Below, in pieces: positions 10,591 to 24,060 of a stretch of DNA of 64,000 bases. Made by a program: the position numbers and the translations under genes. The notes under the pieces were generated by a model, which did not search any database, was not told where the DNA came from, and saw nothing but the letters and a program-made list of their open reading frames with translations. Every line of letters begins with the position of its first letter. The first letter of the stretch is position 1. This DNA is from Myotis daubentonii (lineage: Eukaryota; Chordata; Mammalia; Chiroptera; Vespertilionidae), in contig NC_081846.1 in assembly GCF_963259705.1 (NCBI RefSeq), positions 93,260,641-93,324,640 on the forward strand, read 5' to 3'.

Positions 10591-12169
10591 TGCTATACAA
10601 AACATTTTAAAGCTAGAGGAACAAATGATCCCCTTGCAGAGAAACAAATGATCCAAAGACCTGATATTGCCTGAGTTTTGTAGCTTCCATTGTCATTAAC
10701 TATTATATTGTTCTTGTGAAGTTGGAGGTGGTATTTACTTTCATCAGTTTTGGGCTCTACCGTCCAATCATTTTATCTGAGGCTCCGTGGTGCCGTTTAA
10801 CCAATCCATCCCATTCCTCCCTCTCCTCTTCAGTGTATACATGTGTGTGGCCATCCACTCTTGTGCTGTTGGGCTGAATTATCTCTACCTAAATCTTCAC
10901 TTCTTGTAGCAGACAGTTTTGCTAAGGCAGAGTGGCCAAGCTGGGAACTATTCAGGGCATTGTGATAGCTCCTGTGTTTGAGAGACAGAGAATGCACTTC
11001 TGAAATGGAATGGGAACAATAACCAGGTTTATTAAGGAGAGCTCAACTAAAGAGTCTGAAGGAAGAAATGATTCTCAAAGAAACTCTTCACGAATAATAG
11101 CATATTACATCCTCAAATATTTGTGAGAACACTGTATTTACATTGCATATAAATGCATACTATCTCACCAGAAACATGTCTTTCAATTTCACTTTGAGGA
11201 AGCATCGTATTTTGTTACTCCTTCAAAATTACTGTTTTTATATCTTTCTAACCAATTTCTTACCTTCAAAGAAATATATATAAAATCACATATGATGAGA
11301 TAATAGCATTAATTAATTAATTTATTGAAAAGATCTCTGCAGAGTTCCAGGCACTCACTAGGAATTGCTGATGATCTTGAAAAGATGCAACCTCTACTTT
11401 CAAGGAGTTTATTTTAATGAGGAAGAAAAACAGGTAAAGAGGTTTGACAATATGGGCTACTAGTGCTCTGATAATATTCTAGACAGTTTTGTGATTCATT
11501 TCATTTTAGTTTGCTATGCCCTCTATTCAGTTTCCACATAGTAGCAATAGACTTAGCTGAATATTAAGGACATATGGATTGATGTATAAGGTTGGTTAGA
11601 AAACTTCTGATTAGAATAAAGCATTATTGGAGAGGCTGGAACTTGCCCCATTGGATGCCACTAGGGACATTTGATCATGCCTATGATGCTGTCTTAATGT
11701 TTCTACTAGAAAGTAAAAGTAAAATTGGAGTGAACAGAAAAGGTGATGCAAGATGGGTAAGGTACAATGTAATTAAGATGCTTTTCAAAGTTTCACTAAG
11801 TTAACATTAACACTTGAAATAAAATGGAAATGATTGATAAAGATGGTATTTGCATTCTTTATTAGTTTACTAACTTTTTCACCAGAAAAAAAGTAAAAAG
11901 ACAAATTATAAATGGGGGACTATATTTACAATTTTCATAACCAAAAGGAATAGCGTCAAGCATATTTTAAAAATATGTATAAATAGGTAAGAAAAAGAAA
12001 ACTACTTAAACAAAAAAAGGCAAAGTATATGAATAGGAATTTTGCTGAAGAAGAAATATAAGAAACAAAATTATTAGAAATCAGGGAAATTTAAATCAGT
12101 ATCATACTGAGACGCCCTTTTACATTACTCAATTAATAAAAACTATGTGACAATATGAAATGTTAGAGT
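10591..12169. other. AT-rich non-coding stretch
   Basis: No gene or named repeat could be supported. Confidence 0.4.
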
Positions 12170-12790
12170 ATATATGGCCAAACAGAATCTCTTATTCAGA
12201 TGCAAATATATTCAAGATAGTTTAGCATTACCTCCTAAGGCTGAACACTGCATATTTTATAGGGAAATATTTCCACTCCTAAAATATATCATTAAAATTA
12301 TACAGGAAACTCTTGTCTGTGTACAATGGAAGCCATATGCAACAATGTTCATAGCAATTTTGTTCAGAACAGGGAAACAAATGGGAAACACTCCTAGTGT
12401 TCATGATGAGAACACAAAAAAACTATGGGGTAATCACATAATGGATTATCATAAAGTGGTAAAAAAAACTAACTATGGTAACAAGCCCAATATGGATGAA
12501 GCTCAGCAGAATAATATTTAATGAACGCCCCCTCCACCACAGCTCCAACACTATATAAAACACAGTGCTTTTTATGAAGTGAACATAACTTTAATTGAAA
12601 AAAATCAGTTGCATTTTATGCAAGAGTTAATAACAATATAGTTATTGGGAAATATTCAAATGTATAAAACACTTTATAGAGTAAAGCCTGAATGTTGAAC
12701 ACTGACTTTAGAAAGATAAGAATATACCAAGAGAAAACACGGTAATGGGAAAGATAGACAAGAACATATGTTTGGATGTAGATTAAAATG
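12170..12790 (+). mobile_element. Old L1 3'-end fragment
   Basis: The sequence resembles the 3' untranslated end of old mammalian L1s (AACAATGTTCATAGCAATTT, then a GGATGAAGCTCAGCA-like stretch). It is degraded and the boundaries are approximate. Confidence 0.5.
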
Positions 12791-12851
12791 TCTAGTGGAT
12801 TTACTTGTACTTGCTACATGCATGAAAATACTTAATTAAATATATACAATA

Positions 12852-13260
12852 CTAGAGGCCTGGTGCACAAAAATTTGTGCACTCGGGTCGGGGGTCCCTC
12901 AGCCCGGTCTGTGCCCTCGCAGTCTGGGACCTGTCAGGGGATGACCACCTGCTGGCTTAGGCCCGCTCCTCGGGGGATTGGGCCTAAGCTGGCAGTCAGA
13001 CAGCCCTCTGGCAGCCCGGGAGCCCTTGGGGGATATCCATCACCCCTTCTGGCAAAAAGCACTTGTCAGGTTACGGGGTTACAACTACATCTGAGGTCTT
13101 TAACGTAGCCCTATCTCAGGGCTGATGCCACCGCCCTGACACCAGCAACAGCTGCAAGTCCAGAGATGGGAGTGCCCCAAGTGGCTCTTCAGACAGTAGC
13201 TACGGTGTCTGCCTGTCTGCCTGTCTGCCTGGATCGGTGAAGAGGGCAGGACTTATGTCT
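12852..13260 (-). mobile_element. HeliBat-type Helitron, 3' end
   Basis: On the minus strand it ends GTGCACAAATTTTTGTGCAC, then CAGGCCTCTAG followed by T, with the hairpin and CTAG terminus intact. No 5' TC end was located, so it is probably truncated and the upper boundary is a guess. Confidence 0.7.
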
Positions 13261-13839
13261 GGTTTGTTTCTGCAAGTCAAAGCCTGAGTCACACGGCCTG
13301 GTCTGTCTTTGGTCCTCAATTAATATATATTTAAGGAATGAGTGAGCCCGGAGTTATCAACCACAAGACTTTATAGATGCAAAGGCCACTTAAGAATGAA
13401 GAGATGCCAACACTTGAGAGAAAATATAAGACCTTTGGATTTCCCAGTTGCCAATGATGTTAAGGTTAGCGGGCGGGCGATATTTTCGTAAGAATCTGCG
13501 GTGACAGGCGCTGTCCTCAGAGCGTTGCATATATTCCCTCACTTAATGTTCACATACACTCTGCAGCAACATCGACCCCAGTTTATAGATAAAACATGGA
13601 AGCTCTGAGAAGATGAGCCGTTTGTGTGAATCTCACAGCCTGGTAGCAGTGCACGTGGGCTGGACGCTGAGCCGAACTCCAGGATTACCGTCCTAGCTTC
13701 CGGCTGGGAACCCAGAGCCCCTTCGCCCTAAGGAGGCGGAGCACCCTGCTCTGCTGGAGAGCTCACTCAGCCCTTGTAGGAGGGTTTCAGGCCTGAGACA
13801 GGGGGCATCCCTGCCACCACTGTTCCCCAGCCTCAGGGG

Positions 13840-14270
13840 TGCTCAGGGCTGGGGCTGCAGTGGGATGGGGGCTGCTGTGCTTGGGGGCCACAGGGCTGGG
13901 GGGCTGGGGAGCTGCTGGGCTGGGGTGCTGCAGGACTTGGGGCTGTAAGCTGGGAGGTGTAGGCTGGGGGGTGTAGGTTGGGGGGTATTTCCTGGGGGCT
14001 GTAGGCTGGGGGGTATATGCTGGGTGGTGTAGGTGGGGGCTGTAGGCTGGCGGGTGTAGGCTGGGGGGTATAGGCTGGGGGGCTGTAGGCTGGGGGGCTG
14101 TAGGAGAGGGAGCTGTAGGCTGGGGGCATGTAGGCTGGGGGGCTATAGGCTGGGGGGTTGTAGGCTGGGGGCTATGAGCTGGGGGGCTATATCCTGGGGG
14201 GCCTCAGGGTTGGTGGGCATAGGCTGGGGGGTCCTTAGGCTGGGGCTGCAGGGCTGGGGCTGCAGGTGGA
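13840..14270. repeat. G-rich minisatellite
   Basis: This is a tandem array of GGCTGGGGGGTGTA/GGCTGGGGGGCTGTA variants, roughly 14-20 bp per copy, on the plus strand. The strings of four to six G with short spacers could form G-quadruplexes. The proline/tyrosine-rich reading frame on the minus strand is a by-product. Confidence 0.85.
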
Positions 14271-15657
14271 AATTACCTTCTAAAAGGAAAGATCAGAGGC
14301 ACATGCTCAGAGTGGCAGACACTTGCAACCTCCAGCATCTCCCCTATTTCACTGTGATTTGTACACTTGTCACTCCCTTGAAAGATAATTTAGGAGCCAC
14401 TTTACTTGGGTGAGATGATGGCCTATATGGGCCACTTGAGAACACAACTAGGTAAAATTAGCCTCCACACACTCGACAGTTGCTTTATTAATTAGGCTCC
14501 TTCCTTTAGCGACACTCTTCACACCCCCCTCTCTCCTGCGCAGGCAGAGGCGACAACTTCTCCTGTGTGGTGATAAGGAGGGCTGGGTGGGCCTGCATCC
14601 AAAAGTAGCTGCCCAGTGTGTCTGCAGGAAGCCTTGTGTCCAGGACAGTGCAAGCACCAAACTACCCTAGGAGCGCACAAAAGAAACTGGGGAGTTGGAC
14701 TTGGGAAGGATCTTGGAATGATTGTCTAGCTCCCTCACAGGCCAAGAGTCCTTTTTGTAGTATTTCCATTTCCTGCCGCCTGTCTGCTGTGGGTAAGCTA
14801 CTGTGGACAGAGGCTCACACTTCCATGGTTAATGGTCTCCGTGGGCTAAAAAGTTCTTTCTTCACTAGAGACCAAAGCTGTTTCTCTAGGTTTCATATCA
14901 ATACGGAAATGCATCTAAGTAGCGATGATAACAAAAGGTTACTAGGCTAACCCAGCCCCATCCTTCTCCATTCTCCTTGGAAAAAGGCTCAGGGACTTCC
15001 ATTCTAAAGATACTTTTTTGTGTTTTCACATTTACTCAGGGAATTTATTACAAGTGATTGCCGTTGTCTATAGCAAATTTAAATTAATGAATCCATCTAG
15101 TCAAAAGAGTATTGTCTAAGTTTGTATGCCAGAGTAGGCAGTCATGTTCTCTGCTCAGGGTCACTGGAAACTGACGACAAACCTCATGATGCCAAATATA
15201 AAAAACCATTTACTCTCTTTATTACTCTTTTGCATTCCCCGTCTTATGAAGGAATCCTCCTTGGCAGTGTTAATGGGAGCCATATTTGAAGAGAGTTTTG
15301 GAAATGTGCTTCTCAGACATCTAGGCCTTGCACTCAGGGTGGAGGCTAGGGCAGGGCAGTGCGAATGCCACAACTGCACCCAGCACAGATCTCCTCGGCG
15401 TCCTCAGCATCCATCAACACGTCCCTGTTCATGTTTCAACTCCCAAAGAACAACAGTAACAGACATAACATGCTTCTACCTAATACCAATGCAATGATCT
15501 CTCTTAAAGCAATGATTTCTTATGCTCACCACAAAATGGTGGAAATAAATTCACAGCAGCCATATACCTGACTCTGAGGGATGATCATGGCCTTCTCTAT
15601 CAGTCACAATTCCCCTGTAATATCTTACCACTTAAAGATTAAATCGTTAAAACATTA
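14271..15657. other. Non-coding stretch, nothing recognised
   Basis: Only short open frames without family resemblance are present. Confidence 0.4.
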
Positions 15658-16040
15658 TCCTATATAATAAAAGCCTAATATGCAAATCGACCAAACATCA
15701 GAACAACCGGTGGAATGACCAGCTGCTATGATGCACACTGCCCACCAGGGTCAGATGCTCAATGCAAGAGCTTCCCCCATCCCACAGGCCCCAGGCTAGC
15801 CAAGGCGGGTGCCAGCGGAGGCCTCCTGATTGTCCCACTAGTCACCCCACAGAGGGAGGCCACAGGTGGCAGTGACGGGGGGAGGGGCGAGGCCGGCCTG
15901 TAGCCTTCGCTAGGCTGGCCAAGGTGTGTGCCAGTGGGAGCCCCCCAGTCGCCCTGCCTGTTACCCCACAGATTGGCCCTCATCACCAGCCAGGCCTAGG
16001 GTCCCAACCCATGCACGAATTTTGTGCATTGGGCCTCTAG
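15658..16040 (+). mobile_element. Complete non-autonomous HeliBat (383 bp)
   Basis: The element starts TCCTATATAATAAAAGCC after a host A. It ends with hairpin TGCACGAATTTTGTGCA and GGCCTCTAG before a host T. Both ends fit the A/T target rule. There is no coding capacity. Confidence 0.93.
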
Positions 16041-16182
16041 TCACATATATAAAATGATAAAGAAAGAGTAGGTGGAGAGAATTGGTTAATATATATAAAT
16101 ATAGAAATAATAAGCAAGGGGTGTGCATAGTTGTTGTAGCCCTGTTTATACAATTGGTGACAAGGCCATCCTACGCACTTGT

Positions 16183-16185
16183 AAT

Positions 16186-16224
<39 letters not shown>

Positions 16225-16226
16225 TT
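16183..16226. repeat. (TTTA)n microsatellite
   Basis: About eleven TTTA copies in a row. Confidence 0.95.
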
Positions 16227-16460
16227 TTGCTATCCATTACAAATTACCTTTGCTCTCTTGTCCTACCTTATACAACATGCTAGCTGATCATAGTTTTTTA
16301 GCTGGTGGGATGATTTGAATCTTTACTTTTGAGGAATTTGTACCCTCGGTGGTAGTGTTGCAATAAATTTTGCCATCTGGCATGGAATCACTGTATGGTT
16401 CCCCAGGGAATACTCTGGATTCTTGATCCATTCTTCTCTGACCCCATTGTTTGTTTGTTT

Positions 16461-16681
16461 GTTTTTAAATACATTTTTTATGATTTTAGAGAGAGGAAGT
16501 GAGAGGGATAGAAATATAGAAATATCAATGATGAAAGAGAATTATCTATTGGCTGCCTCCCTCAGGCCCCCCACTGGGGATCGAGCTGGCAACTCGGGCA
16601 TGTGCCCTGACTGAGAATTGAACTGTAACATCCTAGTTCATGGGTAGACACTCAGTCACTGCACCACACCAATTGGGCTGC
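16461..16681 (-). mobile_element. VES SINE
   Basis: This is a tRNA-derived bat SINE in reverse orientation, with a TTTTATGATTTTAGAGAGAG tail side, GTGCCCTGACTGAGAATTGA and a terminal CACCAATTGGGC. The internal promoter boxes have decayed. Confidence 0.85.
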
Positions 16682-19245
16682 CCCATGGCTTAACAGCAGT
16701 TGTATTTCTTTTTGATCATCAGGAGATATCATTCAAGGAGCTTCAGCAACCCTCTTTTTTGCTTGTTGGTTTAGTGGAAGGAGGAGCTGAAAATGGGCAG
16801 GTAGCCACCTCCAATGAAAGTTCAATAGGACAGTAGCTGTGTCCTTCCAGTGAAAGCATTTCTGCCCTGGGCACGGAGACCTCTAAACCAGAGACCCCAA
16901 GGCTGTGCAGGTTTCCAAGCTGGTCATAGGAGGTCCAGGGTGGCCACCGTGTGTTTACTGTTCCGTCTCCCACCTACATTTTGGCTGTAGAGAAGGAGTG
17001 CCCTGTAGGATGCTGGTGCACAGTATGTGCTGCATTTTATGAGATTGCTTCCCACCTCTGCTGAGTGGTGTCCCTAAGCCAGAGCCATAACTGAGTTGCT
17101 AACAGGCCACTGTGATTTTTCTAGGTCAGCTGTTCCTGCTTAATGGGAAAATAGCAAAAACTGTGAATGCCATGGGCACAAGTTCATTGTCTCACTCATT
17201 CTGATGAAATGAACTTTTTTGTGAGAAGCAATGTTACATGGAAGGAATATTGTGCCACTAACAAAGGCACTCAGCTGGTCAGGGGTGTTGATTACCCAGC
17301 AGAAACATCAGGGACAGAGGAGGCAAGTCCAAATCCAGAGTGAGTCTATTCTAGTGGAGACGAAGAGCTGACCCTCCATCAGCATATACATCCACTGCCA
17401 CCAGGTGTCCGCTGCTTCTCTAGGGAATGATGTCATGTTGTGAGCATCGTTTCCCAGCCCTGCACGGGGCAGGTGGGGCATTTGTGATCATAGCAGCCAG
17501 CAGGACCCATACCATTGGACTGAGGCATAACATCCGTCTCTGTCCTGGCCACACTGCCCAGGGGCCTGGGGAGCATGCCCTGGGACAGCTGGGGAAAGAG
17601 GCTGGCTTGTCCCGAGCGGATTAAACTTCTCTGCTCTGGTGCTGAGACCGTCTTTGCAGTGAGTGCCCCGAGGTGAAGCGTTGTGTGGAGTGCAGACCGC
17701 CCGACTCTCTGCTCAGCCTGACAGGTGCATTACTGGACTTCTTCCTCAGGACTCCGGCCTCCATTTCTCTGGCATCGCCTTCTAGCCTCCAGCCAGGGAG
17801 CCAACCATCGGTTGCTGCTCATGAATCAGTGCAGCTCTACACCTGTGACCACTTCTTTCTCTTGGCATGGTTTGATCTGTAGATTGTGGTATTATAACTC
17901 AAGTTGACATTACAGCCCACCCAGTTTTTAAATATAAAAGTTCGCACACCAATTGAGAAAGAGGAGGACCTGAGACTCAGAATGGGCATTGTTGTGAGAA
18001 TTCTGATGAAGCTGACTTTCCAAATCTCCATTCTGCTGAGACTTCTCCCCTCTCCCCTCTGGGAGGTCAGCCTTCCCCTGTGCACGCTCTGCCATGTCCT
18101 CACCGTGGTGTTCCACTCACAGGGAGTGTAGACACCCTCGAGTTCCCTTCCCATAGCCTTGCATTGCCTTCAGACCACAACCTCAGCCGGAACTCAACAG
18201 ATTCCAGGGAAAAGCTCACAGAGCTGTTGACACTCTCAGCTGACTGTCATCCCGAGACCTGGCTTGTAGGAGGCTCTCTAGCCACTGCTACAGAGCCTCC
18301 TGCTGGCCAACGGTCCCAGGCCCTTGCCACCTGCTGCTGGGGCTATGAGAGTGCGGCTATTTCTTCTTCAGATGGAAGATCTGACAAAAAGAGCCACACT
18401 GGCACCGAGTCTGGGAAACATACGTTCTGGCCTCTGCCCTCTGTGCAATCTGTGGGGACTTAGGAAGTTGGAATTGGTGACGAATACCCACAGAAATTCC
18501 CCAGTGCGAAGGCCCTGGCGAGGAGACACTGGGAGGCTGTGACAAGTGGTGACCTGCTGCAGAGGAGTCAGGAGGCATCTGGGAACTAGCTGTCTGGGAG
18601 TGTAGGCAGGAGATAAAGAGACACCTTGAATTGGCAAAAGTCTTCTCTCACTAGAAATAGTTTCACAAACGTTCTGCTTAAAAGGCAATTTCCAAGGACA
18701 GAAAAATGACATAGTTCATTTCTTCTATAGTGGTGAAAACACTATGTAACAGTTCTTAAAAGTTAACAGATTTCCCATGATTTCTTGAAAGCTGATAAAG
18801 GGAATGATTGTCTATGGGATTTGTCAGAGTTGTGTTTTGTTTTTTTAAATAGAAACACTGACATCCTTTTTTCTCTAATATGTTTTCTTTTGGGCATGAA
18901 AGCCAGGAGAGGGCTGAAGCCAAGGAGTGAGTGGGGTATGTGCTGGGAGGTTTTGAAATAGTGCTCATGAGGGGCATCGGTTACTAATAGTGGGGGCTCA
19001 GTTGCACTTTGTTATCTTGGCACATTCCAAGGAAGGAGCCCAAATGTCCCCTTTGGTATGGTGACTGCCATGTGAGCTCTCTGGAAAAGAATAAGGTTTT
19101 AACATTTGAAACCTTATTAACATTAACTTTCTTGGCATCTATGCCCACAATGTATGAATTATGAATAACACATACAGATTTTTCCTGATTAATATTTTAA
19201 CCCCAATATTACAGCAACAGGGAGAGTGTTGGCATTTTTATGGCA
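16682..19245. other. Non-coding stretch, nothing recognised
   Basis: It has moderate GC content and short overlapping open frames on both strands, typical of non-coding DNA. No domain was seen. Confidence 0.4.
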
Positions 19246-19709
19246 TCCTATATAATAAAGAGGTAATATGCAAATTGACCATCATGCCCTCACACAAGAT
19301 GGTTGCCTCCATGTGGGCACAAGATGGACACCACAAGATGGCTCACAGGGGAGGGCAGTTGCGGGGGGACCAGTCCTGAAGGGGAGGGCAGTTAGGGGTG
19401 ACCAGGCTGGCAGAGGAGGGAAGTTAGGGGTGACCACGCTGGCAAGGGAGATCAGTTAGGGGTGACCAGGCCAGTAGGGGAGCAGTTAGGGGTGATCAAA
19501 ATGGCAGGCAGAAGCAGTCAGGGGCAATCAGGCAGGCAGCCAAGCAAGTGGTTGGGAGCCAGCAGTCCCAGATTGTGAGAGGGATGTCCGGGATCAGGCC
19601 TAAACCAGCAGTTGGACATCTCTTGAGAGGTCCAAGATAGGAGAGGGTGAAGGCTGGGCTGAGGGACACCCCCCCCCCAGTGCACGAATTTTGTGCACCG
19701 GGCCTCTAG
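19246..19709 (+). mobile_element. Complete non-autonomous HeliBat (464 bp)
   Basis: The element has 5' TCCTATATAATAAAGAGG after A and 3' hairpin GTGCACGAATTTTGTGCAC, then CGGGCCTCTAG before T. Internally it has tandem GGGGTGACCAGGC-like copies of about 30-35 bp. Confidence 0.93.
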
Positions 19710-22339
19710 TCTATAATAACAGGGAAAGAAGATTTTTATTCTGCCATCAGAAACCAACTCAGCTATGTCTCCAAGGAGCCCTGACCCCAAGGAAAATACC
19801 AATCTGCATTCACACCCAGACATCAAGGGCTGCAAAATGAGTTACAACATTGTGAGCTTGTTACCAGACCCTTTTAAGGAACTAGTCTGAGTCCAGTGGA
19901 AGCTTTTCACCGCAGAAGGTGTTTCAACGGCTGGATCAAACCTTGCAGTTGCAGAGTTGGATGTAGAGTTCTGTGGGTGCTGGGAGCCTCAGGGGAAGGC
20001 AGGAAGGTGAATCTGAAGGTTGAATTTGGGGAGAGTGAAGGTGGAAGGAAGGGCAACGCCAGACCTCCAGGAGAAGGAAGTGGGGTTCGAGCAGTGGTGG
20101 AGCAGGCGGTGCAGATCTGTGCTGAGCACAGCGGCAGGGCTGGGCTTGCTTTTCCACCTTGTGCCTGCGGCCTGCACCCCTGGTGGCTCTCAGCACTGAG
20201 GGAAAGGTCTCCCTCTCCAGGGTCCCTTCCCTGTGGCCACCCTGCAATGACTCCGTCCTCCTCGGTGGTCTGTGTGGGCTGGGTTCCAAGTTCCTGGTGT
20301 GGGGAGTCGGTGGAACTGGCCTCTCAGAAGCTGCCTTGATGCCTCCCGGCCCGGTGGGCTGCAACTTTCCACGACCTTGCTCTGCAGTCCGCGGCTGCAG
20401 GACAGCCCCCCAGGGGACGGCCATGTTGGGACCACCGGGCTGAGTGGGTTAAAAGTAACAGAAACTCAACTCAAGCCAGCCTTTAAAATTGATCACATTG
20501 CCTCTGAAAACAGGGAGGTACAGAGGCAGATCTCGGTCCTAGAATATCAGAGGACAGAACATGGTGTCACACCGCACAGGGACGCGAGTGTCCTCTCCCA
20601 CCCGTGGTGATGATGTCTGACTTGGTATCACCCCTAGGCAGGACTTTGCCCATGGCTTCAGTGTTTTGATTTTATGAGCTTGTGTCCAGAAGTGAAATAA
20701 ACTCCCTTTTCCTGGCAGTTCTGCTTGAAGTTCTGAGATTATGTCTTTTTGGACCGGGTTCCAGTCCACGAGCATCCCTGGTCTGAGCGCTGGGGCCAGG
20801 GCCTCAAGTTCTGCAGAGGCCTCACTCACATGCACACGTCTGAGGACAAGGCTGAGTCTTTGCGCTGCAGCTAAGGGATCTGAGGTGTGAGGGTGTAGTT
20901 CCTGGGAGTAAATCAGGGCGCTGTTGCCAGGAGACCAGCGCAGAAGGTTAGGCCCAGGAGGCCAGCCCAGAGGCCTCTGGGAGAGCCCGGCGGCCTCCGC
21001 TCTGAGCACGGTGGCCTGAGCGCTGCCCACTGTGCAGGGCCAAGGCGGCCGGTTCCCTGGAGGGCGACAGCGTCTTGTGGACGCAGGAGCCAGGCTGATG
21101 CGGAAGCGCCATTTCTTAGCCAGCCAGAGTCTGTCTGCCAGCCCATTACCGATGCCTTTAACACAAGGCGCTTTCTCCTGTGGAAAAGATCACCCCCCCC
21201 CCCTTTCCTGTGGGAGAGGAGCACCACATTCAGCCTCTTTGGCTCTGATGCAGGTTCCAGGGTGTCCTGCTCCCTGCTTCTGCAAAATGCTCTGAGCCAA
21301 GCTCATCCTGACCAGCTCCTGGCCTTGAAGATGGCACAGCGTGGGGCCAGTTACAGAAGTGCCTCACTGACGCGAAGGGCACCTCGCGGGCTGGAGGGCG
21401 ATGGAGACAGGTGGGAGGGTGTCTGAGGGAGTGCCTTGGCCTTGTCTGCACGCCCGCTGATGCGGTGAAAGAACAAGGTGCCAAAGAAAGGGCAAAAGCC
21501 TTCCCGCAGCTTGTGGCTGTAGGCAGTTCCCTCCGAGTCACATTTGAAGGGAAGCTTGTCAGCTCCTCTCTCCAGCTCACCTCCTCATCAAGCAGCCCTG
21601 CTGACAGGGGTCCTTGCAGGGCGGCCATCCATCTTCAAGGCTCCACAGGCCTCTGCCCCGGAACACGCAGAGCTCCCTGGGGCCCAGGCAGCGGCTGCCT
21701 CATGCCGGGTGCCGAGGGGGCTGAGGTCAGCAGCCAGCGTCACCCATGTGTTTGGACACAGGCATCACGCCTGTAGAGCACAGGAGGCCTGGAGATCAAA
21801 CAGGCGTGCCAGAAACCTGACTCCTGTCCCCCGTGACCGGCGTGGCGCAGTGTGGCTGGGGTGCCCGGGAAGGCACCCCCACTACAGGAGCCACTCCTTG
21901 TCCTGGCAAACACTGCTGTTCCAGGCCCGGTGCTGGCCAGCACGACCGCACGCACCGTGTTCTGTGAAGTATTCCCCGCGCAGAGCTGGCGCGCAGGGCC
22001 CATGTCTGCAGTTAACTCCTGGGTGTGAGGTGAGGGCCTCCAAGGTCCCCAGTGAGTAGAGGGTTTGCATCTGCACATTTTAAATTTCCTGTCTTGTGTC
22101 CCTCCACACACAGGCCCTATTCATATGGCAGCATCTCCAATTAAGCTGCATATTTCCCCTAATGGTTTTCAAACCCGTGCTGTGGGATGACCCCAGGACA
22201 ACGCCAACCAGGCACCAGGGTCGCCTGGCTCAGCACTCAGAGGCTCCTGCCTGCCCCAGGCTGCCTGCGCTGGGCCCCTGCCCTGCCTGGGAGGGCCTGG
22301 CTCAACCCCGACTCCCTCTTCCAGACCTGGCGACCCACT

Positions 22340-22460
22340 CACTTCAGTTTTATTATAGTTACTGTTATGATTGCCCTAGTTTAGCTATTGTTGTTTCCTT
22401 CTTACTGTGCCTACTTTATAGATGACGCGCCTTATAGGTGTGTGCATTGAGAAGACAGAG
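22340..22460 (-). mobile_element. Tigger1/MER2-like fragment
   Basis: TATTATAGTTACTGTTATGA is followed by a CTTACTGTGCCTACTTTATA stretch. It is homologous to the better copy at 23875-24060. Confidence 0.55.
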
Positions 22461-23874
22461 CACAGGTAGGGTTTGCCAGGGCCTTGGCCAGTGCCCCCGG
22501 CTTGGGGAGGACGCCATCTCCTCAGCCCCAGCAGGTACAGGCCCTGTGGGCTCAGGGACCACGGCTGTCGGGACAGAAGACTGGACTGGTCGGTTGGGAT
22601 GATGAGCGCTAACTGCCTGTAACAAGAGCCCAGCGGTGGGCAGGGCGGACCCTGCAGCCAGAAGCTCAGTGAGGACACTGTGGAGGGTCTCCCACGTCTC
22701 ACCCTAGTGCCACCTTCGCCCTCAGCGTGGCTCCCTCTTGCCATCCTGTTTCCAGGTTTCACACTCAGGCCCAGAGAACGCCAGGGGCAGAGTCCCCAGG
22801 TCTCCTTCCGGAAATGGAAAGGCCTGCTTTCCCAGAGCCCCTCCCACCCGTGGCCACCTGTAAGCCTGGCCAGAAGGGAAAACCGCGGGCTGCACATGAC
22901 TGTCCATTTCTCACTCAGCTGAGGGAGGCGGCCGCCGAGGTGGCTGAGGCACTGAGATGCCCACACTGCCATGTCCGACAGGGCGTTTCCCTTTTGGGAA
23001 ACTGGCTGGATCGCATCGCCCGCTCGGCCCAGCCCGCAGCAGTGGCCAGGGGTTCCCACTGACCCGGATTCACAGACACAGTGCCTTCACTCAGTGCAAA
23101 CCCTGCATATGCTCTATTTTCTCAGTGCAACTCCAGAAAGGACAGGAGCGAGCGAGGCACAGCATGCACATAGGCAGAATGGAGTCCTGTGGGCCCGGCG
23201 CCCAGTGCTCCCCAGGGCTGTGTACTTCACATGTCCCCGGCCACGAGAGGAGGCTGAGCGGCGGTTCAGTGACTCCTTCTGGAGCTGGTCCGGTTGTCCC
23301 AGGCTCGGAGCCTCAAGGGTCACAGATTTTATTCACTGCCCCGCCCTGGGAGGGGTCCCCCCCTCTCCCTGGCTGCCAGGTGTGGCCAGATGACTGCTGA
23401 AGCCTGTAGGATATGGGGAGCAGTGCCGAGGGCCCCAGTTCTGAGCTGAGGCTTTCAGGGGCCTGTCCTTATGTTCCTGGCATCACCATGACAGGACTGT
23501 GCCCGAGGCCTGCTGGCCCAGGGGGACAGCACAGGTGGAGAAGAGGGCCTGAGCCTGCGGTAGGACAACCCAGTGGAGCCACCATCAGACGGAGGGTGAC
23601 CTCTCACCCCGCCACCCTGTGTGCTGTTCACAGTGAGCATGGCACCTTGAGGCGGGGTGATGGCTGAGTGGCTAGCCTGCCAGCAGTGCTGAGTGTGGTT
23701 CAGTGAACTGCTGTCAAGTGCAGTCTGAAAGTGTTAAACTAATTCCAGAAATCAACAACTCAGAGGCTCACAAGGACAGCCATTCTGAGCAGCCTGGGGA
23801 GGTCATCCTGTATCCTGTGCATCCTCGCTCTGTGTACCGTGTACGGTATTTTGAGGACAAAAAAGAGAGAGCAC

Positions 23875-24060
23875 ACCCACACCACTTTCATTATAGTTAC
23901 TGTTATCATTGTCCTCTTTATAATTATTGTTGTCAATTTCTTACTGTGCCTATTTTATAATTGAAACTTCTCATAGGTAGGTATGCATTGGTACTACCTG
24001 TCTGTGGTTTCCGGCCCCTCCTGGGGGTCCTGGAACTACCCCAGGGATAAGGGGGACGGC
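23875..24060 (-). mobile_element. Tigger1/MER2-like fragment
   Basis: The element end is recognisable by the CTTACTGTGCCTATTTTATA segment, a GTGGTTTCCGG segment, and CAGGGATAAGGGGG close to the terminal repeat. It is an old DNA transposon relict. Confidence 0.65.

Noticed and set aside
13833..14129. Proline/tyrosine-rich minus-strand frame resembling a repetitive secreted protein
   Set aside because: It is a direct translation of the G-rich minisatellite.
18080..18463. 127-codon plus-strand frame
   Set aside because: No domain, and competing frames of similar size on both strands.
22385..23059. 224-codon minus-strand open frame
   Set aside because: It lies in GC-rich DNA with equally long frames on both strands. 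It has no domain and its end runs into a Tigger/MER2 fragment.
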